Origin: Nocardia crassostreae
Lineage (GTDB): Bacteria > Actinomycetota > Actinomycetes > Mycobacteriales > Mycobacteriaceae
NCBI RefSeq assembly: GCF_001613405.1
Contig: NZ_BDCH01000039.1
Location: 1 to 64,000 of the forward strand
DNA length: 64,000 bases
Reading direction: 5' to 3'
This document shows, in pieces, positions 16,651-25,940 of this stretch. A program made the position numbers and the translations under genes. The notes beneath the pieces were generated by a model. That model ran no database searches. It was not told the DNA's origin and saw only the letters and a program-made list of their open reading frames with translations. Position 1 is the first letter of the stretch, and each line of letters begins with the position of its first letter.

Positions 16651-19600
16651 GGCGGTCCGACGGCACACCCCACCGCCGCGTACGCGCCCGCGGTAATTCT
16701 GCGCAAACGCGGTAATCGCGGGATGGTGACGGCGCTGCGCACCATTGCCGACACCATCCGTGGCACCGGTGAATTGCCCGGCGGTATCCGCAATCTGATC
16801 GATCCGGACCATGAACCGATTCCGATCGCACGCGACAGCGCGGGCGCGATCGTCGAGGACGGTGACGATCAGTTTCTGCCCTTACCGCTCAACGAGGTTC
16901 AGCTGCGAATCCTCGATCATGTCGACCGCCACGCGCATACCCTCGTCCAGGGCCCGCCCGGCACCGGCAAAACCCATACGGCCGCGGCGCTCATCACCCA
17001 TCTGCTCGCGCAGGGCAAACGGGTGCTCATCACCGCGCACACCGACCGTGCACTGCACGAGGTCCGCAATAAGCTGCCCGAGGAGATCAAGGATCTGTGC
17101 GTCGCGGTCGTCGGCGACTCGCGGCGGGAACTCGAGGACCTGAAAGCATCGGTCAACCGGATCTCGCACGAAGCAGCCGAATTCGACCCGGCGCACAATC
17201 GGCGGATCATCGCGGCGGCCGAGCGCACCGTCGAGGAGCTGCGCCGTCAGCGCGCCGGACTGCAGGCGGAGTTGCTGCGCCTGCGTGAACACGATGTCGT
17301 CACGCACACCGTGGGCGGCCGGTCCGGAACTGTCGCCGAGATCGCGACCGGTTGGCGTGCAGGGCGATTCGAGCACGGCTGGATAGCCGATCTGGTGGCC
17401 CCCGCCCCCGACGAGCCGAGCCCGGTGCCCGGCGCGTTGATCGAGGAATGGCGGACGCTATTGCTCGACGAGACCCTCGATGACCCGGAAGTCGCTGCCC
17501 CCGACCTTGTTTCGGCATCTGATGTGCCCGATGCCGAGTCGTTCGCCCGGCTGTGCGGCGCGAAGCTCGCGGCCGCGCGGCATCGGGCGAGCTTCGCGCG
17601 TTACGACGGCGATCCCGCCGTCGCCCGCATTCCGGAGCTGCCGCCCGCCGACCGGAATCAGATCCAGGGGATGCTCGGCGACATCAGCGACCTTGCCCGC
17701 GATCTGCGCCGCCGATCAGAGTCGTGGGTCCCGGCCGCCCTCGGCGATGTGCACTCCGGGCACGCGCTGGAATGGCAGACCCGAGCTGCGGTTCTCGGTG
17801 ATCTGCTCCAGCGCGCGGATGAGACGATCGATGCGCTCGGCTACGTGGATGTCCGGGTCTCCGTGGATGATTCAGGACCGTTGGTCTCGTTGGCCGAGAA
17901 TCTCCTGGCACATATCGACATGCACGGTCCGATCAAGATTCAGGCCGACGGCAGTCCGAAGATCGGGATCATGAGCCCGCGCGTCGTCAAGGATGCCGGG
18001 CCGCTGTTCGAGCACGTTCGGGTCGACGGCCGTATCCCCACCGGCGCCGAGCAGCTCACTCAGCTCTTGAACGCGGATCGCGGCAACCGCATTCTGCATC
18101 AGCTCGACACCGCCTGGCCGGCAGAGCTTTTCGGCATCACGAGCGGGACCTTGCGGGAACGCCGGGATCGCCATCGGGTCGCCCAGGAACTCCTGCTGCA
18201 GATCCTCGACTACGCCACCCGGTTGGAGTACGGCACCACTCGGCTGCGGGAAGCCGGTCTACCCGTTCCCGATTGGGGCGATGTCATCGCGGTGCGGGCG
18301 GCGCTCGAAACCTTCGACGCCGTCACCGCCGAGGAAGCCCGGCAACGAGCTGCCGCGCCACTCGACGAACTCGCCGCCACACTCGACGTTCTCGGTCGCG
18401 ACCCGCGCGCCACCGCCAACCTGCACCGGCTCGGCCAGGCAGTGCGAGAGCGCGATGACACCGCCTACGAGCACGCTCGGCAGCGGCTCGGCGAGTTGAA
18501 CGCACTCCGGCACGCGCATGCGCGGCGCGTCGAGATCACCGCTCTCATGACTGCGGTGCCGCTCTTGCGCGACGCCATTGTCGAGCGTCCCGCCGACCCC
18601 GAATGGGCGTCACGGTTGCGGACATTCGAGCAAGCGTGGGTCTGGGCGGCAGTCGGCGGATGGCTGGGTGTGCACAATGTCGGCGGCGTCAACGAGCTGT
18701 GCCGGCGTCTCGACGCCGTCGAAGACCGATTGCGCGAGCAGGCCACGGTTCTCGCGGATCGGCGTGCTTGGGAACGCGCGGTCGGCCGGCTCACCAATCG
18801 CGCCCAGGCCGATCTGCGGCAGTACGCGCAGTTGGTCAAGAGTCTTGGCAAGGGCACCGGTCAGTACGCGGAGCGCAAACGCGCCGATATTCAGCGGGCG
18901 CTCGGCAACTGCCGATCCGCGGTGCCCGTCTGGATCATGCCGATCTACCGCGTCGTCGAACAGTTCGCGGTCACGGCCGACATGTTCGATGTCGTGGTGG
19001 TCGACGAAGCCTCGCAGGCGGGTGCCGAGGCCGTATTCCTGCAGTATCTCGCGCCGAGCATCGTGGTCATAGGCGACGACAAACAGGTCTCGCCCGCCGC
19101 GGTCGGCGTGGACGAATCCGAACTGGAGCGGCTGGCCGGGCAGTATCTCCACGACGACCGGTACCGGGACTCCTGGAAGAACCCCAAGCGCAGCCTCTTC
19201 GACGATGCCGTCATACGATATCCGGCGCGGCTCACCCTCGTCGAGCACCGGCGCTGCGTCCCGGAGATAATCGGATTCTCCAACAAGATCGCGTACGAGC
19301 CGGAGGGGGTGCGGCTCGTACCGGTACGCCGCTACGGCAGCGACCGGCTCCCGCCGATCCGGACGGTGCACGTCGCCGACGGCTACGAATCGTCGAGCAA
19401 GGTCAACCCGGTGGAGGCCGACCGTATTGTCGACCAGATCGAACAGTGTCTCGCCGACCCCCGATACGAGGGGAAGACCTTCGGGGTCATCTCGCTGCTC
19501 GGTACGGCTCAGGCGAAATACATTCGGCAACAGCTCATGATTCGGATCCCCCCGGAGGAGCTGGACGGTCGCCAACTGCATTGTGGTGATGCCGCCGACT

Positions 19601-21384
19601 TCCAGGGCGCCGAACGCGATGTGGTCTTCCTGTCCCTGGTGGCGGCTCCCGGTCCGGATCGCCGACTGTCCGCGCAGACAGCCGACGGCGTCGTCCAACG
19701 CTACAACGTCGCCGTGTCGCGTGCGCGCGACCAGTTGTGGCTGTTCCACTCGGTCACCGCCGACCAGCTCACCAACGCCGAGGACCTGCCTTTCCGGCTG
19801 CTCGACTACTGCCTCGGGGTCGAGCGGGCCACCGTCGAAGACGAAGCGTCCCCGTCGATCCTCGACGACCGGCTGGTCGAACCCTTCGAATCATTGTTCG
19901 AGCAGCAGATTTACAACAGAATTGTGGATCGCGTCTACCGAATCAGCCCACACCACACCGAAACCGGATACGACATCGACATGGTGGTCACCGGCAGCGG
20001 AGGACAGGTCGCGATCCAATGCGATGACGACCGATGGGACGGCCCGGACCACTACCGCAGTGACCTCGCTCGCCAGCGCGATCTGGAACGCTGCGGCTGG
20101 CCGATTCATCGCATTCGTGCGGCCGAGTTCATCGCCGATCCGGACCGGTGCCTGGCGGAACTCTGGGAACTGCTGGAGCACAACGAGATCTATACGCCTG
20201 CCGAGGAGGAGAACCGCCGGTTGGCGCAGCTGCTCGCGGGCGTCGAGGAGCCTGTTCCGGTGCAGTCGGACAGCCCCGAGTTGCTCCACCGAGTCGCACT
20301 GGTGCTGGTGGATGCGGATCAGGACGTGGCAGGCGTCGGCGAGACTCGTCTGAGCGCATGTGCCGAGTTCGGCGCGGACATTGCCCGGTCCACTGCGCCG
20401 GAACCGCAATCCGAACTGCTGGACGGTGAAACCGGCAGTGGGGGAGCAGAACTCGACGTCGCGGTCGCACGGGATGCGGCTGGATCGGGGACGCACACGC
20501 CGGTCGAAGACGCTGCGAACGAGCGCCTCGACACACCGCGCGCGGATGATTCGTCGCCGGAACCTCCACAGCGGGGAGAGCGGAGCAGCGGGTACCGCTC
20601 CGAACCGGTATCGACTACGGCCGCAGTGGCCGTCGATCCGGCGACGACGGACGCCGAGCCTCCCGTCCTGGTGATCGCGCCCATTACCGTGCGGTCCGCG
20701 ACCGAACATCGCACGTCCGCGTCGAACGGTCACGGCGAAACCGCGGCGCACGATCATGGCTACCCGGGGCGGAACGGGCATTCCGAACCGGAAGTCGCAT
20801 ACGCCGAAGGCGGGGACGCCCATACCGCCGCTGCGGCAACGGCTCGCCCCGCGACAATGCGCACCCGCAGCATCGAGGCCTACTCGGCGTTCATCGGCTC
20901 GCTCGAAAGTCTGACGACCGCAGGGCACTCCGCCATCGTGGCGGACTTCGTTCGAATCGTGGCGGCCGAGGGACCGGTGACGGCGGCGCGACTGCGCGCC
21001 GCGTATGTCACCGCGGCGCGCACCCGAGAACGCGACAATGTGCGCAAGAAACTCGACATCGCGCTGCAAGCCGCCGTCGCCACCGGAAAGCTGCTCGTCA
21101 GCGATGATCTGGATGCGGGGGATCCGGCGCTGTTCACCTACCGCATGCCCGAACAGCCCGCCACGTCCTGGCGAGATCTGGGACCGCGCAAGATCGAGCA
21201 GATGCCGCCCCGGGAGCTGGCCGAGATCATGGCTCACCACGCCGAAACGCTCGGCTGGGACGATCGGGCGGCCTTGTTCCGGGCGGTGATCAGCGCCGTC
21301 GGTCAAACCCGGCTGACCGAGAACACCATCGCGATGCTCGCCCTGGTGCTGCCGCTCGCCAGGCAGATCGGCGTCGCCGTCTGA
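16564..21384 (+). CDS. SF1 (UPF1/DNA2-type) helicase-nuclease, N-terminally truncated and fused to XRE remnant
   Basis: The open frame gives 1606 residues, but the first 29 or so belong to the XRE gene; helicase sequence starts near 16655. The nearest helicase-internal start is ATG 16723. Walker A is GPPGTGKTHT (about residue 132), Walker B is VVVDEASQAGAEA, then GDDKQVSP and a C-terminal helicase motif VAVSRARDQLW. After residue 1100 comes a REase_MTES_1575/Vsr-like nuclease region (YDIDMVV, then IQCDDD and an LERCGW stretch), a long acidic low-complexity linker, and a C-terminal helical domain near residue 1430. Relatives carry a long N-terminal region that is absent here. The protein likely acts on nucleic acid in defence. 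It converges with the next gene 28 bases away. Confidence 0.7.
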   Translation: MLLELALEVRTTQRSGGGWWRGYADELRPGGPTAHPTAAYAPAVILRKRGNRGMVTALRTIADTIRGTGELPGGIRNLIDPDHEPIPIARDSAGAIVEDGDDQFLPLPLNEVQLRILDHVDRHAHTLVQGPPGTGKTHTAAALITHLLAQGKRVLITAHTDRALHEVRNKLPEEIKDLCVAVVGDSRRELEDLKASVNRISHEAAEFDPAHNRRIIAAAERTVEELRRQRAGLQAELLRLREHDVVTHTVGGRSGTVAEIATGWRAGRFEHGWIADLVAPAPDEPSPVPGALIEEWRTLLLDETLDDPEVAAPDLVSASDVPDAESFARLCGAKLAAARHRASFARYDGDPAVARIPELPPADRNQIQGMLGDISDLARDLRRRSESWVPAALGDVHSGHALEWQTRAAVLGDLLQRADETIDALGYVDVRVSVDDSGPLVSLAENLLAHIDMHGPIKIQADGSPKIGIMSPRVVKDAGPLFEHVRVDGRIPTGAEQLTQLLNADRGNRILHQLDTAWPAELFGITSGTLRERRDRHRVAQELLLQILDYATRLEYGTTRLREAGLPVPDWGDVIAVRAALETFDAVTAEEARQRAAAPLDELAATLDVLGRDPRATANLHRLGQAVRERDDTAYEHARQRLGELNALRHAHARRVEITALMTAVPLLRDAIVERPADPEWASRLRTFEQAWVWAAVGGWLGVHNVGGVNELCRRLDAVEDRLREQATVLADRRAWERAVGRLTNRAQADLRQYAQLVKSLGKGTGQYAERKRADIQRALGNCRSAVPVWIMPIYRVVEQFAVTADMFDVVVVDEASQAGAEAVFLQYLAPSIVVIGDDKQVSPAAVGVDESELERLAGQYLHDDRYRDSWKNPKRSLFDDAVIRYPARLTLVEHRRCVPEIIGFSNKIAYEPEGVRLVPVRRYGSDRLPPIRTVHVADGYESSSKVNPVEADRIVDQIEQCLADPRYEGKTFGVISLLGTAQAKYIRQQLMIRIPPEELDGRQLHCGDAADFQGAERDVVFLSLVAAPGPDRRLSAQTADGVVQRYNVAVSRARDQLWLFHSVTADQLTNAEDLPFRLLDYCLGVERATVEDEASPSILDDRLVEPFESLFEQQIYNRIVDRVYRISPHHTETGYDIDMVVTGSGGQVAIQCDDDRWDGPDHYRSDLARQRDLERCGWPIHRIRAAEFIADPDRCLAELWELLEHNEIYTPAEEENRRLAQLLAGVEEPVPVQSDSPELLHRVALVLVDADQDVAGVGETRLSACAEFGADIARSTAPEPQSELLDGETGSGGAELDVAVARDAAGSGTHTPVEDAANERLDTPRADDSSPEPPQRGERSSGYRSEPVSTTAAVAVDPATTDAEPPVLVIAPITVRSATEHRTSASNGHGETAAHDHGYPGRNGHSEPEVAYAEGGDAHTAAAATARPATMRTRSIEAYSAFIGSLESLTTAGHSAIVADFVRIVAAEGPVTAARLRAAYVTAARTRERDNVRKKLDIALQAAVATGKLLVSDDLDAGDPALFTYRMPEQPATSWRDLGPRKIEQMPPRELAEIMAHHAETLGWDDRAALFRAVISAVGQTRLTENTIAMLALVLPLARQIGVAV

Positions 21385-21412
21385 AGGAGCGCGGCGGTAA
21401 TGGATCCGGTGG

Positions 21413-23749
21413 CTACAACAGATCCACCGGATCCACGCCGCGCAGGGTCGCGACGAACACGAGCAACTCCGTACGGTTCGAGCCGACCAGGCCCAAGCTG
21501 CGGGTCAGCTCGCCGAACTGGCCGATCGGATCGGGTGACTCCGTGGCGTAGTCGACGACGACGCGAAGCGCCGCTTGTTCCTCCAGATCATCGCGATTGC
21601 GGGACCGCGTCAGCGACAACAGCCGGGATGCTTCCCACTCCGGGTCCACCCAGGGGCGGGCTGTCCTGGCCTTCGCCCACAAGGCGGATGCGTCCGCGAG
21701 GCCGAGTTTCGCTCCGAGCTGGGCCAAATTCGCCGCGCCGCTCGCGACCGCGGGCGCGAGGGCTTGCGCAGCAGGTGCCGAACCGGCCACCGGTGGTGCA
21801 TCGTTCTCGTTCGTGGCGGCAGTGACCTGTGCGGGAACGATGTCACTCAGAGGTGTATCCGGTTCCGGGACAACGGTTTCGCTCCCAGAGGGAGCGTACG
21901 GCTCGGCATGGTCGGCGGTCTCGTCGCTGGTCTGCTGCTGCGGGGGCGCATTGTCGTCCTCGGGCGAGGGGTGCCTGGACGGCGTTATCACGCGCGTGGG
22001 CATGCGCGCCATCATCTCCAGCGGCGTAGGTAAGGGCGCCCGGGAATCCGGCTGTGTCGCAACAGCTGTCGGATGGTTCGGCGATGTGGCTGTCGCGGGA
22101 GCCCCCGGGGGCGGTGTCAGCCACGAGCGCAGGAGCGGGCCCAGCTCTGCCGCATCGACTGTGCGCCGCTCGTCTGCGATGAACTCGAGATCCTCCAGGA
22201 ACGCCTCGTGCGCGCCGAGCGCTGGATCCTCCGGGGTTCTGAAGACGTGCGCGATCACGAAGATCGCCGTCCGGCCATCGGACTTGGGGCGCACCACCCG
22301 GCCCATCCGCTGAATCATCTGCCGGCGAGTACGGCTGGCGGCCAGCACCACACCGACCTGGGCATCGGGGACGTCGATACCCTCGTCCAGCACCCGTGGG
22401 GCGGCGAGTGCGCGCAGAGCTCCGCTTCTGAACTCGTCGAGCACCCCGGCGCGTTCCCCGGACTTCAAGGTCGACCCGATGTAGCCGCAGGCCAGGCCGG
22501 ACTCCAGCAGGGTCGCGCTCACCGCCTCGGCGGTGCCCGTCCGCTCGGTGAAGACAATCGACTGTGTAGCGGCGAGTTCGGTGATCGGAAGCGACCGCAC
22601 CAACTCCAGTTTCCCGGCGCAGTCGGCCAGGACCTCGCGACGCTCGGCGAAGTACTTGAGAAAGCGCTGGGCATGACGTACGCCCTCGCCGCGGTCGTCC
22701 TTGGCGAGCAACTGGGTGTACTTCATGAACTCGCCGAATGGTTCTTCCGGCGCGCCATACCATTCCACCAGCAGATTTCTGGATTTCCGGGCCACCTCGT
22801 CGGCGCGGTCGTAGCGAGCTCGTTCGCGCGCGGTGAAGTGCACGCCGACCAGGGCGACCTTGACCGGGGCCAGGATGGCGTCGGATTGGGCACGGGCGTA
22901 GTCGCATCCGGGCACCAGTGTGCCGAAGTACGGCAGCAGGATCTCCTCCACCGAATTGTCGGAGCGCTCCAAGGTCGCGGTGAGTCCGAGCCGCCATTCG
23001 TAGTGGACCAGTAGCGCTTTGGCGAAGGTCCCGGCGCCGTAGCGGTGGACCTCGTCGGCCACCAGCAGTGCACCTGCGGGCGCGGGAATCGGAGTGCGTG
23101 AGGCGGTCTGCACGGTCGCGACCAGGACATCCCAGCGGTCGGGCGGCCGGGCGGGGCCATTGCCGCCGAGCCGGTCGATGCGGTGGGATGGCAACGCTCT
23201 GCGCAGACGCTCGAACCATTGGTTCTGCAGGTCGACGCCCGGCACCAGGACCACAGCGGAACGACCCTCGTCCAGAGCCATGGCAATGGCGCGAGCGCCG
23301 ACGGTGGTCTTGCCGGAGCCGGTCACCGCCTCGACCAGGCCACGACGTCCATGATCCATCCAGGCGTACAGCGCCTCGGACTGCCAGGCGCGCAACGGCG
23401 GCCCGGCATAGCAGGTCTTCGGGGCCGTTGGCGCACCTGGCATCTGTTCGTCATGTCGGTCGTCGCCGGTGTTGTTCACCACCGTGCGCCAGGATTCGAC
23501 CTGTGCTTCGGCCTCGACGCGCACGGCCCAGATCGGCGGCTGTTCGGGCCCGCAGATTTCGAACAGATCAGGCTCGCTCTGCAGTAGTCGCAGCACCACC
23601 ATTGCCGTCGCATCCGGGACGCCGAGCCGCGGGCTGATCTGCTGGGCGGATTGAAACGGAGTTTCCGCCAGGATCACGGCAATACGCCGAGTCAATAGGG
23701 CCTTCGGTCCATTGCCGGCCGCGTGCCGCAGCTTGATTTGACGTACCAC
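21413..23749 (-). CDS. SF2 DEAD/DEAH-type helicase with N-terminal helical and C-terminal extensions
   Basis: A 778-residue protein. Motif I is EAVTGSGKTT, motif II is VADEVHRYG (DEVH instead of DEAH), motif III is LTATLER and motif VI is QRMGRVVRPK, typical of XPB/restriction-type SF2 helicases. The first 100 residues look like a winged-helix module. The C-terminal 250 residues include a long Pro/Ala/Thr-rich linker and a helical end. GTG 23749 is preferred because GGAAAGG lies 7 bases upstream; ATG 23803 would add 18 residues. It is divergent from the GTPase gene across about 165 bases, so the two may share control. The substrate is unknown. Confidence 0.8.
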   Translation of the reverse strand: MVRQIKLRHAAGNGPKALLTRRIAVILAETPFQSAQQISPRLGVPDATAMVVLRLLQSEPDLFEICGPEQPPIWAVRVEAEAQVESWRTVVNNTGDDRHDEQMPGAPTAPKTCYAGPPLRAWQSEALYAWMDHGRRGLVEAVTGSGKTTVGARAIAMALDEGRSAVVLVPGVDLQNQWFERLRRALPSHRIDRLGGNGPARPPDRWDVLVATVQTASRTPIPAPAGALLVADEVHRYGAGTFAKALLVHYEWRLGLTATLERSDNSVEEILLPYFGTLVPGCDYARAQSDAILAPVKVALVGVHFTARERARYDRADEVARKSRNLLVEWYGAPEEPFGEFMKYTQLLAKDDRGEGVRHAQRFLKYFAERREVLADCAGKLELVRSLPITELAATQSIVFTERTGTAEAVSATLLESGLACGYIGSTLKSGERAGVLDEFRSGALRALAAPRVLDEGIDVPDAQVGVVLAASRTRRQMIQRMGRVVRPKSDGRTAIFVIAHVFRTPEDPALGAHEAFLEDLEFIADERRTVDAAELGPLLRSWLTPPPGAPATATSPNHPTAVATQPDSRAPLPTPLEMMARMPTRVITPSRHPSPEDDNAPPQQQTSDETADHAEPYAPSGSETVVPEPDTPLSDIVPAQVTAATNENDAPPVAGSAPAAQALAPAVASGAANLAQLGAKLGLADASALWAKARTARPWVDPEWEASRLLSLTRSRNRDDLEEQAALRVVVDYATESPDPIGQFGELTRSLGLVGSNRTELLVFVATLRGVDPVDLL

Positions 23750-23913
23750 TGACAAACCTTTCCCCACCCGAGGACAGTCGGGAAAGCCTAACCTGTCCAG
23801 CATTTGACCGATTGGGCGACGGATTCACGGAGTTGCTCGACTCCTGGAGACGCTGCGACTATCCGAGAGGTCACCTTTGGCCGTAACCCATCGATCTGCC
23901 ACAGAAGGTGAAA

Positions 23914-25884
23914 GTGACAGCTCAATCCGGCGTCGAATACATCGACTCCGAGTTCGCGGCCCTGCGCGACGAGATCCTCCCGCTCCCGGGCGCCGACGAC
24001 GGTTATCAGCGTGTGCTGCTGCTCGGGACCACCGGTGCGGGCAAGACGACGGTCGTCCGCCAGCTGCTGGGAACGCATCCCCGGACGGAACGATTTCCGT
24101 CCACCTCCACGGCCAAAACCACCGTCGCGGATATGGAATTGATCGTCAGTGAGCAGCCGGCTTATCGGGCGGCGATCACCTTCGCGCCGCGCGCCGTTGT
24201 CGAAACCCATGTGCAAGAGAATGTGGTGGCTGCCGCGCTGGCGGTATTCGAGGGCAAGTCGGTGGACAAGATCGGGCGGTCTTTGCTCGATCACGTCAAC
24301 CAGCGCTTCCGCTTCAGCTACGTGCTCGGCCGGATCGTCGACGCGGCGGCCGACGACATCGATGACGATGACGACGAACACGAGGACAGCGAACCGGATC
24401 CCGCCGAGTACGGCGATGTGGACGCCGAAAGCACCACCCATGTGCTCACCGGCACGGTTGTCGCGATCCGGGCATTGGTCAATCGGTATGCCACCGAGGT
24501 GTTTTCGCGTGCCGGGGACGCCGACCTCCAGCGATTCGTGGAGTTGAACGCTGACGCCGACCTGCGTGAGTATACGGAGTTCCATGACATCGTCGACCGG
24601 ATGCTGGTCGAAATGGAAAAGCGTTTCGATGCGCTGGAGGTCGGTGATCTGCATTGCGATGCCGATGGCTGGCCGATCAGCTGGGCTTGGAGTAGCGACG
24701 ACCGCCGTCACCTCCTCACCGTGGTATCGCGCTTCTCCAGCAATAATGCCAAGCTGTTCGGCCGATTGCTGACGCCGCTCGTGAACGCGGTTCGTGTCAG
24801 CGGTCCGTTCGTACCTGGATGGGCGACCGCGCGGCCGAAGCTGGTCCTGATCGACGGTGAGGGGCTCGGTCATACCGCCAAATCAGCGGCCACCTTGTCC
24901 ACACATGTCGCACGGCGGCTCGATGAGGTGGACGCGGTACTGCTCGTGGACAATGCCGAGCAGCCCATGCAAGCCGCCGCCGTCGCCGCGCTGAAAAGCA
25001 TCGCGATCTCCGGGCACGCCGCGAAACTGCACTTTCTCTTCACGCATTTCGACCAGGTCAAGGGCGACAACCTCGATACCTTCAGTGCCCGCGAGGAACA
25101 CGTCCGCGAATCGGTCGCCAATGTGCTCGCGCTGTTCCGTGCCGAAGCCCAGGGCGGTGATCAGGCGTTGGAAGCCGCCGAACGAGTACTTCGGCAGCGA
25201 TTGGATCGTGCGGCCTATTTCGTCGGTGGAATCGACAAACAGCTCAGCGACAAGAAGGCCGGTAAGCGATCCATTCATCAGCTCAACGCGCTGATGGAGT
25301 TGATCGCGCACCCCGAGCTGGCCGACGACACCGGCGAGGGCCGGCCGGTCTATCGCACCGTGCAGCTCGTGGACGGCATCACCGCGGCCACCTCGGACTT
25401 CCAGACGATGTGGAAGGCCGTGCTGTCGCTGGATTTTGAGGAAGGCGTGTCGCCCGCACACTGGAGTCAGGTCAAGGCGCTGACCCGCCGTTTCGCCTTC
25501 GCGATGGACGACCATTACGAGCATCTGCAGCCGGTGGCGGATCTGCGCGAAGGGCTCCAGCATCGGATCTACGGGTTGCTCCAGCAGCCGGCCCGCTGGG
25601 TGGGTGGCACGCCGAATCCGAGCGAACAGCAGGTCCTCATCGATCAGATCGCCAATGCCGTCGCCACGCCGCTGCTCGAACTGAGCACCCAACTGCTCAC
25701 GAAGGATGCGCGCGAAGCATGGATTCGCGCGTACGCGATCTCCGGGAGTGGTTCGGTGACCAAGCGTGCGCGCATCATCGACGGCGAGGTCTTCGATACC
25801 TACGTTGCTTCCGGTCGGCTCCTCGCCGAGGTGACCGAGATCGTCACCGTGGGGGCGCGGCGGGCGGGGGTTGTCTTCGAATAG
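23914..25884 (+). CDS. large P-loop GTPase (dynamin-like), unknown function
   Basis: A 656-residue GTPase-type protein. Seen: G1/Walker A LLGTTGAGKTT (about residues 35-46), G3-like LIDGEGLGH (about residue 310), and a G4-like FTHFD (about residue 372). A long helical C-terminal half is reminiscent of dynamin-like proteins, and an acidic run (DDIDDDDDEHEDSE) sits near residue 150. No membrane segment is obvious. Start GTG 23914 has AGAAGG 5 bases upstream; GTG 23908 is the alternative. Its divergent partner is an SF2 helicase and it converges with a GmrSD-type gene 56 bases downstream. Bacterial proteins of this architecture occur in defence islands, but no specific family is assigned. Confidence 0.65.
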   Translation: MTAQSGVEYIDSEFAALRDEILPLPGADDGYQRVLLLGTTGAGKTTVVRQLLGTHPRTERFPSTSTAKTTVADMELIVSEQPAYRAAITFAPRAVVETHVQENVVAAALAVFEGKSVDKIGRSLLDHVNQRFRFSYVLGRIVDAAADDIDDDDDEHEDSEPDPAEYGDVDAESTTHVLTGTVVAIRALVNRYATEVFSRAGDADLQRFVELNADADLREYTEFHDIVDRMLVEMEKRFDALEVGDLHCDADGWPISWAWSSDDRRHLLTVVSRFSSNNAKLFGRLLTPLVNAVRVSGPFVPGWATARPKLVLIDGEGLGHTAKSAATLSTHVARRLDEVDAVLLVDNAEQPMQAAAVAALKSIAISGHAAKLHFLFTHFDQVKGDNLDTFSAREEHVRESVANVLALFRAEAQGGDQALEAAERVLRQRLDRAAYFVGGIDKQLSDKKAGKRSIHQLNALMELIAHPELADDTGEGRPVYRTVQLVDGITAATSDFQTMWKAVLSLDFEEGVSPAHWSQVKALTRRFAFAMDDHYEHLQPVADLREGLQHRIYGLLQQPARWVGGTPNPSEQQVLIDQIANAVATPLLELSTQLLTKDAREAWIRAYAISGSGSVTKRARIIDGEVFDTYVASGRLLAEVTEIVTVGARRAGVVFE

Positions 25885-25940
25885 GTTGGCCGGCGAACAC
25901 TCGGGGCTCGCACGGGTTCGCCGGAACCTTCGAAAATCGT

